From positions 186,001 through 250,000 of the forward strand of contig JAEERW010000006.1 of NCBI GenBank assembly GCA_016286055.1: a stretch of 64,000 nucleotides of DNA, written 5' to 3'. The number at the start of each line of letters is the position of its first letter. Position 1 is the stretch's first letter. A program made the translations under genes and the position numbers. The notes under the pieces were generated by a model that saw only the letters and a program-made list of their open reading frames with translations, was not told the DNA's origin and did not search any database. Below are positions 26,209 through 33,321 of the stretch, piece by piece. Origin of the DNA: Bacteroidales bacterium (GTDB lineage: Bacteria; Bacteroidota; Bacteroidia; Bacteroidales; UBA3824).

Positions 26209-27339
26209 TTAAAAGATTAATTTAAAGATAGTTTCAAGTCCGCCTCTTGCGCACGAACCCAAGAATATTACCATAAACGAGTAGGCAAGGTAAAGAAAAA
26301 TAACACGAGCCGTGCTTGCACTCACCTTTGCCGAAGTACCTTTGATTCTGTAATTTAGAGCCTCCGACGGACAGTTGTCGATACATCTTGCACATTTGGC
26401 GCAGGTAATCGATGGCTTATGGTCTTTGTTCATTGCCATCAACTGACATTTTGATATACATTTATTGCATTTTATACATTTTTCTTTGTCTAATGAAATT
26501 TCAAAAATGTTGATTTTGTTAAACAGCGACATTAATGCTCCCATTGGGCAGAATGTAGCGCACTGAATCCTTTTTTTGGTGAGTATCGGCAGCACTATAA
26601 CCAATGCTACAAACATTGTGTAAAAGATAATGTTTTTTATAAGTGTTACGCCGTCAACGATTTTTTCGCCCTCGGTAACAGCCTTAAATGGACAGAGCCA
26701 ATTGCAATATTGCGGCACAAGACTTTCGGCACTCCACAATGCCATAAGTATCAGCATTGCAAAACTGAAATATTTAAACGAGGAGTTGATTTTTTTGATA
26801 ATAGGGCGTTTGCCAATGCGCGAAGTCATATCGTCCCAACCGCCGTAAAAACAGCCCCACGAACAGAATGCGCGTCCCATAAGCACTGCGGCTGCTATCA
26901 CTATCACCAACATCGATGCGATGGAGGCAAACCCTTCGTTGAGATTGCCCGAAAAGATGATTGTTTGCTTAATTGCCGCCGGAATTATCACCATTGTGGT
27001 AACGATGTGGCAAAAAGGAATGTCGCAATTGTAGATGGTGTTGGTGTCGTAATTGATTGAACCTCTGATTTCTATGAGGTTTGCCATAAACCCGACTACA
27101 AACAACAGCGCCGACGCACCAAAAGCAATAGCGCGATACTTGTCGGTTTTGCCCTTGTAGAGCATCAAGAAGAATATCAGCGTAAAAAACGCCGTAGACA
27201 CTGCCCACGCAAGTGCATCGGCGGTTGATTCAAAGGCAATGTTGCCCTGTGTAGAAAAGATAAAGATTATCAAAAACATAGGCAGTGTTGCCAAAATGCT
27301 GCGGGGTATTTTTCCCGTGGTTTTGTATCTGTTTTCCAT
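26209..27339 (-). CDS. Polytopic membrane 4Fe-4S protein, NapH/CcoG-like
   Basis: A 376-aa membrane protein with six or so helices. Paired cysteine motifs at membrane boundaries (CSWGCFYGG, CNWLCPFKA, CATFCPMGA) are followed by two classical 4Fe-4S ferredoxin motifs (CIKCNKCISKC and CAKCARCIDNCP) near residues 290-330. NapH/NosR/CcoG relatives pass electrons across the inner membrane or assist metal-centre assembly. The true partner here is unknown. It sits 4 bp after the CcdA-like gene, suggesting thiol or copper/haem-related redox work. Confidence 0.88.
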   Translation of the reverse strand: MENRYKTTGKIPRSILATLPMFLIIFIFSTQGNIAFESTADALAWAVSTAFFTLIFFLMLYKGKTDKYRAIAFGASALLFVVGFMANLIEIRGSINYDTNTIYNCDIPFCHIVTTMVIIPAAIKQTIIFSGNLNEGFASIASMLVIVIAAAVLMGRAFCSWGCFYGGWDDMTSRIGKRPIIKKINSSFKYFSFAMLILMALWSAESLVPQYCNWLCPFKAVTEGEKIVDGVTLIKNIIFYTMFVALVIVLPILTKKRIQCATFCPMGALMSLFNKINIFEISLDKEKCIKCNKCISKCQLMAMNKDHKPSITCAKCARCIDNCPSEALNYRIKGTSAKVSASTARVIFLYLAYSFMVIFLGSCARGGLETIFKLIF

Positions 27340-27343
27340 ATTT

Positions 27344-27970
27344 TTATGATATTAAAAGTTTTATTGCGTTATAAAAATATACTATACACATGATGATGGC
27401 GGCGTAACGTCCTATGTGCTTGAACGCCACGTTTTTGCGGCTTAATCCCACCAAAGGAACTGGCAGAAAATAGGGGAGAGTGCCAACGAAAAACATTGAA
27501 AACAATGCAACTGTGCGCCAAAACGACTGTTCACCAGCCGTTTGCACCACCATCGACACAAATGGCGGACACAATGCCACCGAGGTTACAAAGCCCATAA
27601 TCAGCGGCAGAACATATTCGTGTTTTTTTGCAAATGTGCGCAAAGCCTTGTGTTTTAATGGGTTGAAGCATCGGCTCGAAAGTTTCCCCAAGGCAAAAAG
27701 AAGCATTATTACACCGAGTATCAACTGTGTAATTATCATAACTTTACGGTCGGAAACAATGCCGTAAACCGCTGCCGAAAGTATCGAACTTAGCACCGCC
27801 GCAAAAAGGTACGCCAACCATCGTCCCGAAAGAAAAATGGTAACAAACTTAGCCGACTGCGCCACCGACGAACTTTGTCCGAGGAGAATCGGAACCATTC
27901 CCGGAAGGCAAATCGAAATGCAGGCAATCCCGCTACTTAAACCTAATAATAATGCTGATAAATAGTCCAT
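27344..27970 (-). CDS. CcdA/DsbD-like (TauE/SafE-type) membrane protein
   Basis: A 208-aa polytopic protein with six predicted helices. Cysteines lie in the first helix region (CISICLPG) and in the fourth (SVALCPP), the pair expected for CcdA/DsbD proteins that move reducing equivalents across the membrane. The Met at 27970 is chosen: a promoter with -7 box at 27989-27996 puts transcription start near 27982, so the Met at 28012 would be outside the mRNA. It is the first gene of a three-gene operon with a phased repeat array immediately upstream. Confidence 0.82.
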   Translation of the reverse strand: MDYLSALLLGLSSGIACISICLPGMVPILLGQSSSVAQSAKFVTIFLSGRWLAYLFAAVLSSILSAAVYGIVSDRKVMIITQLILGVIMLLFALGKLSSRCFNPLKHKALRTFAKKHEYVLPLIMGFVTSVALCPPFVSMVVQTAGEQSFWRTVALFSMFFVGTLPYFLPVPLVGLSRKNVAFKHIGRYAAIIMCIVYFYNAIKLLIS

Positions 27971-27988
27971 CGTGTTTCGTTTTTTTTG

Positions 27989-28019
27989 CAAATTAACGAT
28001 GGAAAATTTCATTATGCAA
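27989..28019 (-). promoter_or_regulatory. Promoter of the CcdA-like/ferredoxin operon
   Basis: On the minus strand, TTG (28019-28017) is followed by 20 bp and TTAATTTG (27996-27989; one mismatch to TAnnTTTG). The weak -7 box and the repeat array ending 6 bp upstream fit an activator-dependent promoter. Confidence 0.55.
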
Positions 28020-28024
28020 TACCG

Positions 28025-28134
28025 TGGGACACTCTACACCCCTCTGTGGGATAGAATTTAGGGGTTGGGACGAATGGTTAGGTTTTTGGGACGAAATGCA
28101 GGGAGAAAAAAGATGTGAAATAATTTGGTGGGAT
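28025..28134 (-). promoter_or_regulatory. Second phased direct-repeat array (TCGTCCCA/TATCCCA), probable LytTR-type operators
   Basis: On the minus strand, TCCCA cores fall at 28133, 28091, 28070, 28051 and 28029, spaced 42, 21, 19 and 22 bp. The best copies read TTTCGTCCCAAAA and ATTCGTCCCAACC and share TTCGTCC with the array at 16191-16260. The array lies between the divergent promoters of the CcdA-like operon and a small RNA. A membrane LytTR regulator gene lies about 0.6 kb away. Confidence 0.6.
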
Positions 28135-28155
28135 AAAAAAAAGTGTTTATTTTTG
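28124..28155 (+). promoter_or_regulatory. Promoter of the small RNA at 28162
   Basis: TTTG (28124-28127), 20 bp, TATTTTTG (28148-28155): a full match to the phylum promoter. The most distal TATCCCA repeat (28129-28134) overlaps the spacer, so repeat occupancy could repress this promoter while activating the divergent one. Confidence 0.65.
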
Positions 28156-28161
28156 CAAAGT

Positions 28162-28263
28162 CAATATAAGAGGATTTCGCAGAAAGGATGACAACCTTTA
28201 TGGCTTATGCCGTTTCGAGCCTCAAAACATACAAGCCGGCTTTTTTAGTCGGCTTTGTTTTTT
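28162..28263 (+). ncRNA. Candidate small structured RNA, about 100 nt
   Basis: It is bounded by a full promoter and a terminator, with no ORF. Pairings seen are GAGG with CCTC closing a domain (about 28172 and 28219), AAAGG-ATGACAA-CCTTT, and GGC-TTAT-GCC. The terminator stem follows. The 3' end overlaps, antisense, the end of the frameshifted gene 28245-28657. It is not a family I can name; a cis-antisense or trans-acting sRNA is possible. Confidence 0.5.
28233..28263 (+). terminator. Terminator of the 28162 RNA
   Basis: AAGCCGGC (28233-28240) pairs with GTCGGCTT (28248-28255, one G-T pair), then GTTTTTTTG. The minus-strand gene's stop codon (28245-28247) lies inside this hairpin. Confidence 0.8.
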
Positions 28264-28657
28264 TGTGGTACACTTATACAATATTGCACTAAATCTTGGT
28301 TTGAACGTTGCAGCCCTATCGTTAGTTTAATATCTTTATATTTCATAATCAATAATTTCTCAAACTGTTTTTGATTTTTTGTGTTTTTCTTGGTTGCTTT
28401 TTCGGCAGACGGAAGAGGTGCGGCATTTGCCAATATATCGCTCAATTGCATAACGGCAAGTGTTGATTCATAGTTTCTTGATGCTTTTTCGTAGGTCTCG
28501 TTTATGGATAAGAATTTTACAAGGATGTACTGTTTAAGATGGACATTAAAATCTTTTTTTCGGGATTTTCAGAAATCCATTTTGCATAAAAATCCTTTAT
28601 TATTTTTTCACGTGTTTTGATGTCTTCCTTAGTATGTCCTGTCGGAATGTTTTCCAT
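28245..28657 (-). pseudogene. Small Bacteroidales hypothetical gene split by a frameshift at an A7 run
   Basis: The gene starts at an ATG at 28657 (MENIPTGHTKEDIKTREKI, then AKWISENPEKK) and goes out of frame at seven As (T7 at 28554-28560 on the plus strand). The protein continues in another frame as DFNVHLKQYILVKFLSINET and runs to the stop at 28245. One more A would give a continuous protein of about 137 aa. The motif order fits a family I recall in Bacteroidales as short hypothetical proteins opening IPTG-x-T-x-E-[DE]-I-K. The promoter TATTTTTG (28680-28687) is intact. It may be a recent pseudogene, homopolymer switching, slippage or a sequencing error. Confidence 0.65.
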
Positions 28658-28679
28658 AGTGATGGAGTTTTTGTTTGCG

Positions 28680-28687
28680 CAAAAATA
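28680..28687 (-). promoter_or_regulatory. -7 box (TATTTTTG) of the frameshifted gene
   Basis: An exact TAnnTTTG match on the minus strand, with the start codon 22 bp downstream. Its intactness argues that the gene was recently active. Confidence 0.5.
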
Positions 28688-28702
28688 TGAATATTAATAG
28701 TG

Positions 28703-29560
28703 CTAACCCTCAAAATATTGCAGCACCGCCGAAATGTAGGTTCTTGAAACCGGTACTTCTGTGGGGTGGTTTTTGATTTTTAGGCGGTAACCGTTGGATG
28801 CCGAACCTTCAATACCCTCAACGTTGGTCATATTTACCAAAAATGCTCTGTGACAGCGCATTATGTAGCCAAATGGTTTTAGTTGGTTTTCCAAAGTGGT
28901 GAGGGTGGAACGGATAACGGTAGTGCCGCTTTCGGTGGTAATTTTGCAGTAATTTTTGTCAGATTCGATATATAGCAGAGCCTCAGGGTCAATGTCGGTG
29001 GAAGATGGTTTTGCCTGAGGTTCGGGCTTTTTGATGATTGGAGCGGCGGGAGCGTTGCTCTTTTGCGATAGTTTTTGGTTGATTTTGTTAATGCGTTCGA
29101 GTTCGCGGCGCAGACGGGCATTGTCGAAGGCAAAGTAAACACCCAACAACAGCACCGAAATTATGATTGTCTGCCAAATAGCCGACCATAAAAGCGGCAA
29201 AGTAGGTGAGGTCGGATTCAAAACCTTGAAATACAAAAAGTTGCCCACCATAATCATCAGCACCGACAGCATAAATGCAGCAATGTTTTTGCCGTTTGAG
29301 AATCTACCTTCCTCAATATCGGTTTTGTAGATACGGTGCATAATGGCAGTGGGCAGCATCGAACCTAAATATGTAATAATCGGAAAACCAAGTAGATAGA
29401 TGTATTTGCTTGTTGGACCATCGCTAATGCCAAACGGTTGCAGCACAGCCAAAATAAGGTACACCGCCACGCCCAAAGCAATAGCCACAATGTGGTAGTT
29501 GCTGTTGACCGTATGTGCCGGAGTGGCGAGGTAGGTTTTTATATTTGAGATGAGGGACAT
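28703..29560 (-). CDS. Membrane-bound LytTR-family transcriptional regulator
   Basis: A 285-aa protein with four membrane helices in the first 160 residues, a charged helix and Pro/Lys linker, and a C-terminal LytTR DNA-binding domain (about 190-285). The domain shows LLYIESDKNYCKI, TLTTLENQL, MRCHRAFLVNM and VPVSRTYISAVL. The Met at 29560 is chosen because TACTTTTG (29585-29592) places the RNA start near 29578, excluding the Met at 29587. LytTR domains bind direct repeats about 21 bp apart, and two such arrays occur in the window (16191-16260 and 28025-28134). No partner kinase adjoins. Confidence 0.9.
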   Translation of the reverse strand: MSLISNIKTYLATPAHTVNSNYHIVAIALGVAVYLILAVLQPFGISDGPTSKYIYLLGFPIITYLGSMLPTAIMHRIYKTDIEEGRFSNGKNIAAFMLSVLMIMVGNFLYFKVLNPTSPTLPLLWSAIWQTIIISVLLLGVYFAFDNARLRRELERINKINQKLSQKSNAPAAPIIKKPEPQAKPSSTDIDPEALLYIESDKNYCKITTESGTTVIRSTLTTLENQLKPFGYIMRCHRAFLVNMTNVEGIEGSASNGYRLKIKNHPTEVPVSRTYISAVLQYFEG

Positions 29561-29584
29561 ATTTTTATCGTTTTTTTCAATGCG

Positions 29585-29592
29585 CAAAAGTA
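29585..29592 (-). promoter_or_regulatory. -7 box (TACTTTTG) of the LytTR gene
   Basis: An exact TAnnTTTG match on the minus strand. It fixes the start codon at 29560. Confidence 0.6.
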
Positions 29593-29658
29593 GTAATAAA
29601 AGGGGAAAACGAAGAAACTTGCAATTTTTTTCTCTAATTTTTATCTACTCATAAAATT

Positions 29659-29690
29659 TTTGGCAAATAGAAAAGCATTTCTTATTTTTG
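29659..29690 (+). promoter_or_regulatory. Promoter of the phase-variable BspA-like gene
   Basis: TTTG (29659-29662), 20 bp, TATTTTTG (29683-29690): a full match. Transcription should start near 29697, 46 nt before the ATG at 29743. Confidence 0.8.
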
Positions 29691-29742
29691 CGTATCGTAT
29701 AATTATCTAAAATTAATTCATAACCTTTAAATCGATATAAAA

Positions 29743-31045
29743 ATGAATAAACCAATTAAACCTTACAAAAAGTCAATAGGGGGGGGGTAAAAGTAATATT
29801 ATCTTTACTCTTTTACTCACCATCCTTTTCCTAATGCCTACTCTTGGCGCAATAGCACAAACAAACGAGCCCTACGTTGTGCTCAAAGACGGCACCGCCA
29901 CATTTTATTACAACAGCAGCAAATCTACAGGGGCGTTGCCACTACAATCGGACTGGGACGATTCTAATTGGCCCAACGATACCCGTAATTCTGTTACCAA
30001 AGTGGTATTTGATGCTTCGTTCAAAGATTGCAAACCTACAAGTTGCGCTTATTGGTTTTATCAGTTTAAAAATCTTATAGAAATATCAGGGATTAAGGAG
30101 AATCTTAATACTGCGAATGTTACGAATATGGGATATATGTTCCATGGTTGCAGCAGCCTTACCACCCTTGATTTAAGCAACTTTAATACTGCGAATGTTA
30201 CGAATATGGGATATATGTTCAGAGGTTGCAGCAGCCTTACCACCCTTGATGTAAGCAACTTTAATACTGCGAATGTTAAGAATATGAGTAGTATGTTCTC
30301 CTGGTGCACCAGCCTTACCACCATTGATGTAAGCAACTTTAATACTGCGAATGTTACGACTATGGTTGATATGTTCTTCTGTTGCAGCAGCCTTAATGCT
30401 ATTTTTGTAGGTGATGATTGGTCTACTGCATCTGTTACCGAATCGTCATGTATGTTTTTCAACTGCACCAAACTATTTGGCGGCAAGGGTACAAGATGCA
30501 CAGGCGCAGACTCTCATATTGATGCCACTTATGCTAAGATTGACGGTGGAGAATCTGATCCTGGATATTTAACAAAATCAGGCGAACCTATTTTCAAAGG
30601 GATTATCTCAATCGAAATATCCACTATGCCGAAGACTGATTATAAAGTGGGAGAGGACTTTGAAATTGCAGACGGAACACTTACTCTAACTTATAATAAC
30701 GGAGAAACGGAAAACATCAATCTATCTAATGCCAAAATTACTGGTTTCGATAAGACCAAAATCGGCGAGCAGACATTGAAAGTTGAATATCAAGGTGTTG
30801 AAACTACATTGACAACCCCTGTATCCTTTATTCCCGACACTCAAACTGATGTAATAGTTTGGTCATTCAACTCCACCATCTACCTCGAAACTCTCCCCGA
30901 CACCAAATACACAATAATCGACTTAAACGGCAGAACCATAAAATCTGCCACCACAAAATCATCTCACGAAGAAATATCTATCACCAAATCAGGTGTTTAT
31001 ATAGTTTTAGTCAATGGCGAATCTTATAAGGTTTCGATAAACTAA
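29743..31045 (+). CDS. T9SS-secreted BspA-like (DUF285) surface protein, phase-variable, OFF in this sequence
   Basis: From ATG 29743 the frame reads MNKPIKPYKKSIGGG and stops at TAA 29788 because of nine Gs. With eight Gs the frame continues through KSNIIFTLLLTILFLMPTLG, a complete signal peptide, into the downstream frame (open from 29834 to 31045; about 433 aa in all). The mature part has four to five 25-residue BspA/DUF285 repeats (SNFNTANVTNM-x-x-MF-x-x-CSSLT). An Ig-like domain (about residues 285-365) and a C-terminal type IX sorting domain (LNGRTIKSA to GVYIVLVNGESYKVSIN) follow. BspA-type repeats bind host or bacterial surfaces. It has its own promoter and terminator. Confidence 0.85.
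29779..29787 (+). repeat. Poly-G tract (G9): slipped-strand contingency site
   Basis: Nine consecutive Gs lie at codons 13-15 of the BspA-like gene, just before the signal-peptide core. Loss of one G, or gain of two, restores the frame. This is the classic position for ON/OFF switching of a surface protein by replication slippage. Confidence 0.85.
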
Positions 31046-31063
31046 TTAACTATCAGGCTTTTT

Positions 31064-31110
31064 AAAACTCATACCAGTTATAAAAAAATAATCGGTATGA
31101 GTTTTTTTTT
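31064..31110 (+). terminator. Terminator of the BspA-like gene
   Basis: AAAACTCATACC (31064-31075) pairs perfectly with GGTATGAGTTTT (31094-31105), followed by more Ts. Confidence 0.85.
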
Positions 31111-31123
31111 CAAAAATAAGTAG

Positions 31124-31131
31124 TATATTTG
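31124..31131 (+). promoter_or_regulatory. -7 box (TATATTTG) of the toxin-antitoxin pair
   Basis: An exact TAnnTTTG match 30 bp before the antitoxin start. The -33 region is T-rich from the preceding terminator. Confidence 0.6.
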
Positions 31132-31160
31132 CAATAGTTATTCATTTTAAATAATCGAGT

Positions 31161-31379
31161 ATGTTGACAACACAATTGAATCCCGCTCAAATAAATGTGC
31201 TAAACTTGATGTCATATATTGATACCGAGCAAGAACAGAAGGAGTTGCAGAATATACTACTTATGTTTTACCGAAAAAAAACCGATAAATTGTTGCTTCA
31301 ATTTCAAAAGGAGAACAATATTACTCAAAGTACTTTAGACGATTGGTCTAATCAACACGTAAGAACTCCGTATAAATGA
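31161..31379 (+). CDS. Putative antitoxin of a PIN toxin-antitoxin pair
   Basis: A 72-aa protein, mostly helical (QEQKELQNILLMFYRKKTDKLL) with a polar tail. I see no named DNA-binding motif. Its stop overlaps the next start by four bases (ATGA), the usual coupling of antitoxin and toxin genes. The size and helical make-up suit an antitoxin that wraps the PIN nuclease. Identification rests mainly on context. Confidence 0.7.
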   Translation: MLTTQLNPAQINVLNLMSYIDTEQEQKELQNILLMFYRKKTDKLLLQFQKENNITQSTLDDWSNQHVRTPYK

Positions 31380-31789
31380 AGATAGTTCTTGATACCAATT
31401 GCCTAATCAGTGTTATTATGCCCGGATCGTACAATAATGATATTTGGGAGGCATTTCGTGCGGGTAAATATACTTTATGTGTTTCTAATGAAATACTTTT
31501 TGAGTATCACGAAATTTTGGCTATGCGGTATAATAATCTTATCGCCAACACTGTATTGAAAGAATTGATAGAAACTCCTAATATTAAGCGTATCAACCCT
31601 ACTTATCGTTTTAACCTTATTACAACCGACCCTGATGATAATAAGTTTGTGGATTGTGCAATAATAGCAGGTGCCACATATATAGTAAGCAACGACCGTC
31701 ATTTTAGGGAATTAGATAAATATGATTTCCCAAAAGTTGACTTACGTACCTTATCAGAATTCCTTAGTATTGTAAGAGGGCTAAACTAA
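31376..31789 (+). CDS. PIN-domain ribonuclease toxin
   Basis: A 137-aa PIN-fold nuclease. The acidic metal-binding residues are visible: VLDTNCLIS (Asp near residue 5), SNEILFEYHEIL (Glu about 45), TDPDDNKFVDCAI (Asp about 90-97) and VSNDRHF (Asp about 109). This matches the COG1569-type PIN toxins, which cleave RNA. It is translationally coupled to the upstream antitoxin. Its stop overlaps the convergent barrel-protein stop by four bases. Confidence 0.88.
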   Translation: MKIVLDTNCLISVIMPGSYNNDIWEAFRAGKYTLCVSNEILFEYHEILAMRYNNLIANTVLKELIETPNIKRINPTYRFNLITTDPDDNKFVDCAIIAGATYIVSNDRHFRELDKYDFPKVDLRTLSEFLSIVRGLN

Positions 31790-32481
31790 TAATGCCTAAA
31801 ACTTTTATCTAATATTGTCAGCGACACTCCCGCGGTGAGCATCAATGCAAAGGTGTGTTTTTTCTTTGAGGTTTTGGATACGTTGAGAATGCCTTTTTCG
31901 AGACTTATTTCGCTGGTGATTACCACGTTGCCAACGCCAATTTCGCCTCCTCCTGCGGCAAGAAATCCTGCATCAGCGGTGTGATAGTAGTTTTTGGCGT
32001 CAATCGATTTAACAGGTTTGCCATTGTGCGATAGCGAGCGACTTGCTGCATAGCCGATAAATATGCCTCCACCTACATAAAACGGCGTTAAGGGAATGTA
32101 ATACCGTCCTTGAGGCTTAACTTCAAAATAGTTGATTTCGCCACGTGCCTCAATATTGTCGATTTTTACTTTGGTTTCGCCCTTGGATGTGTACGACACA
32201 AAAAGGTATGCGCGAATATGCTCGTCGAGAACATTGTGGATAGAGCGTGCATTGCCTACTGTGTCGATAGGAATCAGCAATGTCTGTCCTATAAACGGCG
32301 TGTAGCCAATTCCAACTTGTGCGTTGAAACCCGGCTTTATGCTGTGCAAAAATCTCAGCGAACTCACCGACATGCCTGCGCCTATCTCCACAAAAGTTCC
32401 TGCTTTTTGTTGAGCGTTTGCGCATAGTGCGGTCATGCAGAGCCAAAAGGCAATGGCTGTTATAATCCTGTTTTTTGGCAT
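31786..32481 (-). CDS. Outer-membrane beta-barrel protein, unknown function
   Basis: A 231-aa exported protein (signal peptide about 1-23, ending ANAQ). Amphipathic strands with aromatic ends (GTFVEIGAGMSV, NAQVGIGYTPF, PFYVGGGIFIGYA, ALMLTAGVSLTI) run to a near-terminal F-x-x-Y, typical of a small porin-like or OmpW/OmpX-like barrel. Its start overlaps the end of folP by 22 bp, so it is the third gene of the SPOR-folP operon. No specific function can be given. Confidence 0.72.
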   Translation of the reverse strand: MPKNRIITAIAFWLCMTALCANAQQKAGTFVEIGAGMSVSSLRFLHSIKPGFNAQVGIGYTPFIGQTLLIPIDTVGNARSIHNVLDEHIRAYLFVSYTSKGETKVKIDNIEARGEINYFEVKPQGRYYIPLTPFYVGGGIFIGYAASRSLSHNGKPVKSIDAKNYYHTADAGFLAAGGGEIGVGNVVITSEISLEKGILNVSKTSKKKHTFALMLTAGVSLTILDKSFRHY

Positions 32482-33308
32482 ATTTTAATTACTTCTACGG
32501 CTTGTTTTACATCGTGAACACGCAAAATGTCGGCACCTTTGGCTAAGGCTATGGTGTTGATTACCGAAGTGCCATTGAGCGAGTTTTCGGGGTCGGTTTC
32601 TAATAGTTTAAAAATCATCGACTTGCGCGAAACTCCTACCAAAACGGGCAGATTGAAAATCTTTAAATCGTCCATACGGTTGAGCAGTTCGTAATTCTGA
32701 TCGAGAGTTTTGCCAAAACCGAATCCTGGGTCTAAGATTATATCCTTGACACCTGCCTGACGTAGCGCGTCAACTTTGGTATATAAAAACTTGATAACAT
32801 CTTCCACAATATCAGTGCATTGTGCAGTTTGATGTTTTTCGAGCGGATTGCCAATTGAGTGCATAAGCACGTAGGCGGCGCGGGTTTCGGCAACTGTGCG
32901 GAACAAATCAGGGTCGAAATATCCGCCTGATATATCGTTGATTATGCCCACGCCAAACTCCTCTGCCGACATTCGTGCCACGCTGCTGCGGAATGTATCC
33001 ACCGAAATCACAACATCGGGAAAATTTGTCCTAATTGCGCTCAGAGCGGTGCGTATGCGTTCAAGTTCTTCTTGCTCTGATACTTGTACGCAGCCAGGAC
33101 GAGTGCTGAATGCGCCCACATCAATAATTTCTGCGCCTTCGTCAATCATTTTTTCGGCTTGTGCGGCTATGGCATCGGGCGTGTTGCACCGGCTTGCTCC
33201 GTAAAACGAGTCGGCGGTGTTGTTGATAATGCCCATGACTTTGGGTGCCGATAGGTCTAATAATCTGCCGTTGCAGTTGATAGTTGTCTGCTTTTGTATC
33301 GTGTTCAT
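32460..33308 (-). CDS. folP: Dihydropteroate synthase
   Basis: A 282-aa TIM-barrel enzyme that joins p-aminobenzoate to dihydropterin pyrophosphate in folate synthesis. Signature motifs are MGIINNTADSFY, GAEIIDVGAFSTRPG, ISVDTFRSSVA, INDISGG, LDPGFGFGKTLDQNYELL and VGVSRKSMIFKLL. The length is normal. It lies 13 bp after the SPOR-domain gene and overlaps the barrel gene. The variant NNTADSFY (usually N-x-TPDSF) replaces Pro by Ala, common in Bacteroidales as far as I recall. Confidence 0.95.
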   Translation of the reverse strand: MNTIQKQTTINCNGRLLDLSAPKVMGIINNTADSFYGASRCNTPDAIAAQAEKMIDEGAEIIDVGAFSTRPGCVQVSEQEELERIRTALSAIRTNFPDVVISVDTFRSSVARMSAEEFGVGIINDISGGYFDPDLFRTVAETRAAYVLMHSIGNPLEKHQTAQCTDIVEDVIKFLYTKVDALRQAGVKDIILDPGFGFGKTLDQNYELLNRMDDLKIFNLPVLVGVSRKSMIFKLLETDPENSLNGTSVINTIALAKGADILRVHDVKQAVEVIKICQKTGL

Positions 33309-33321
33309 TATTAAGTGTGTA

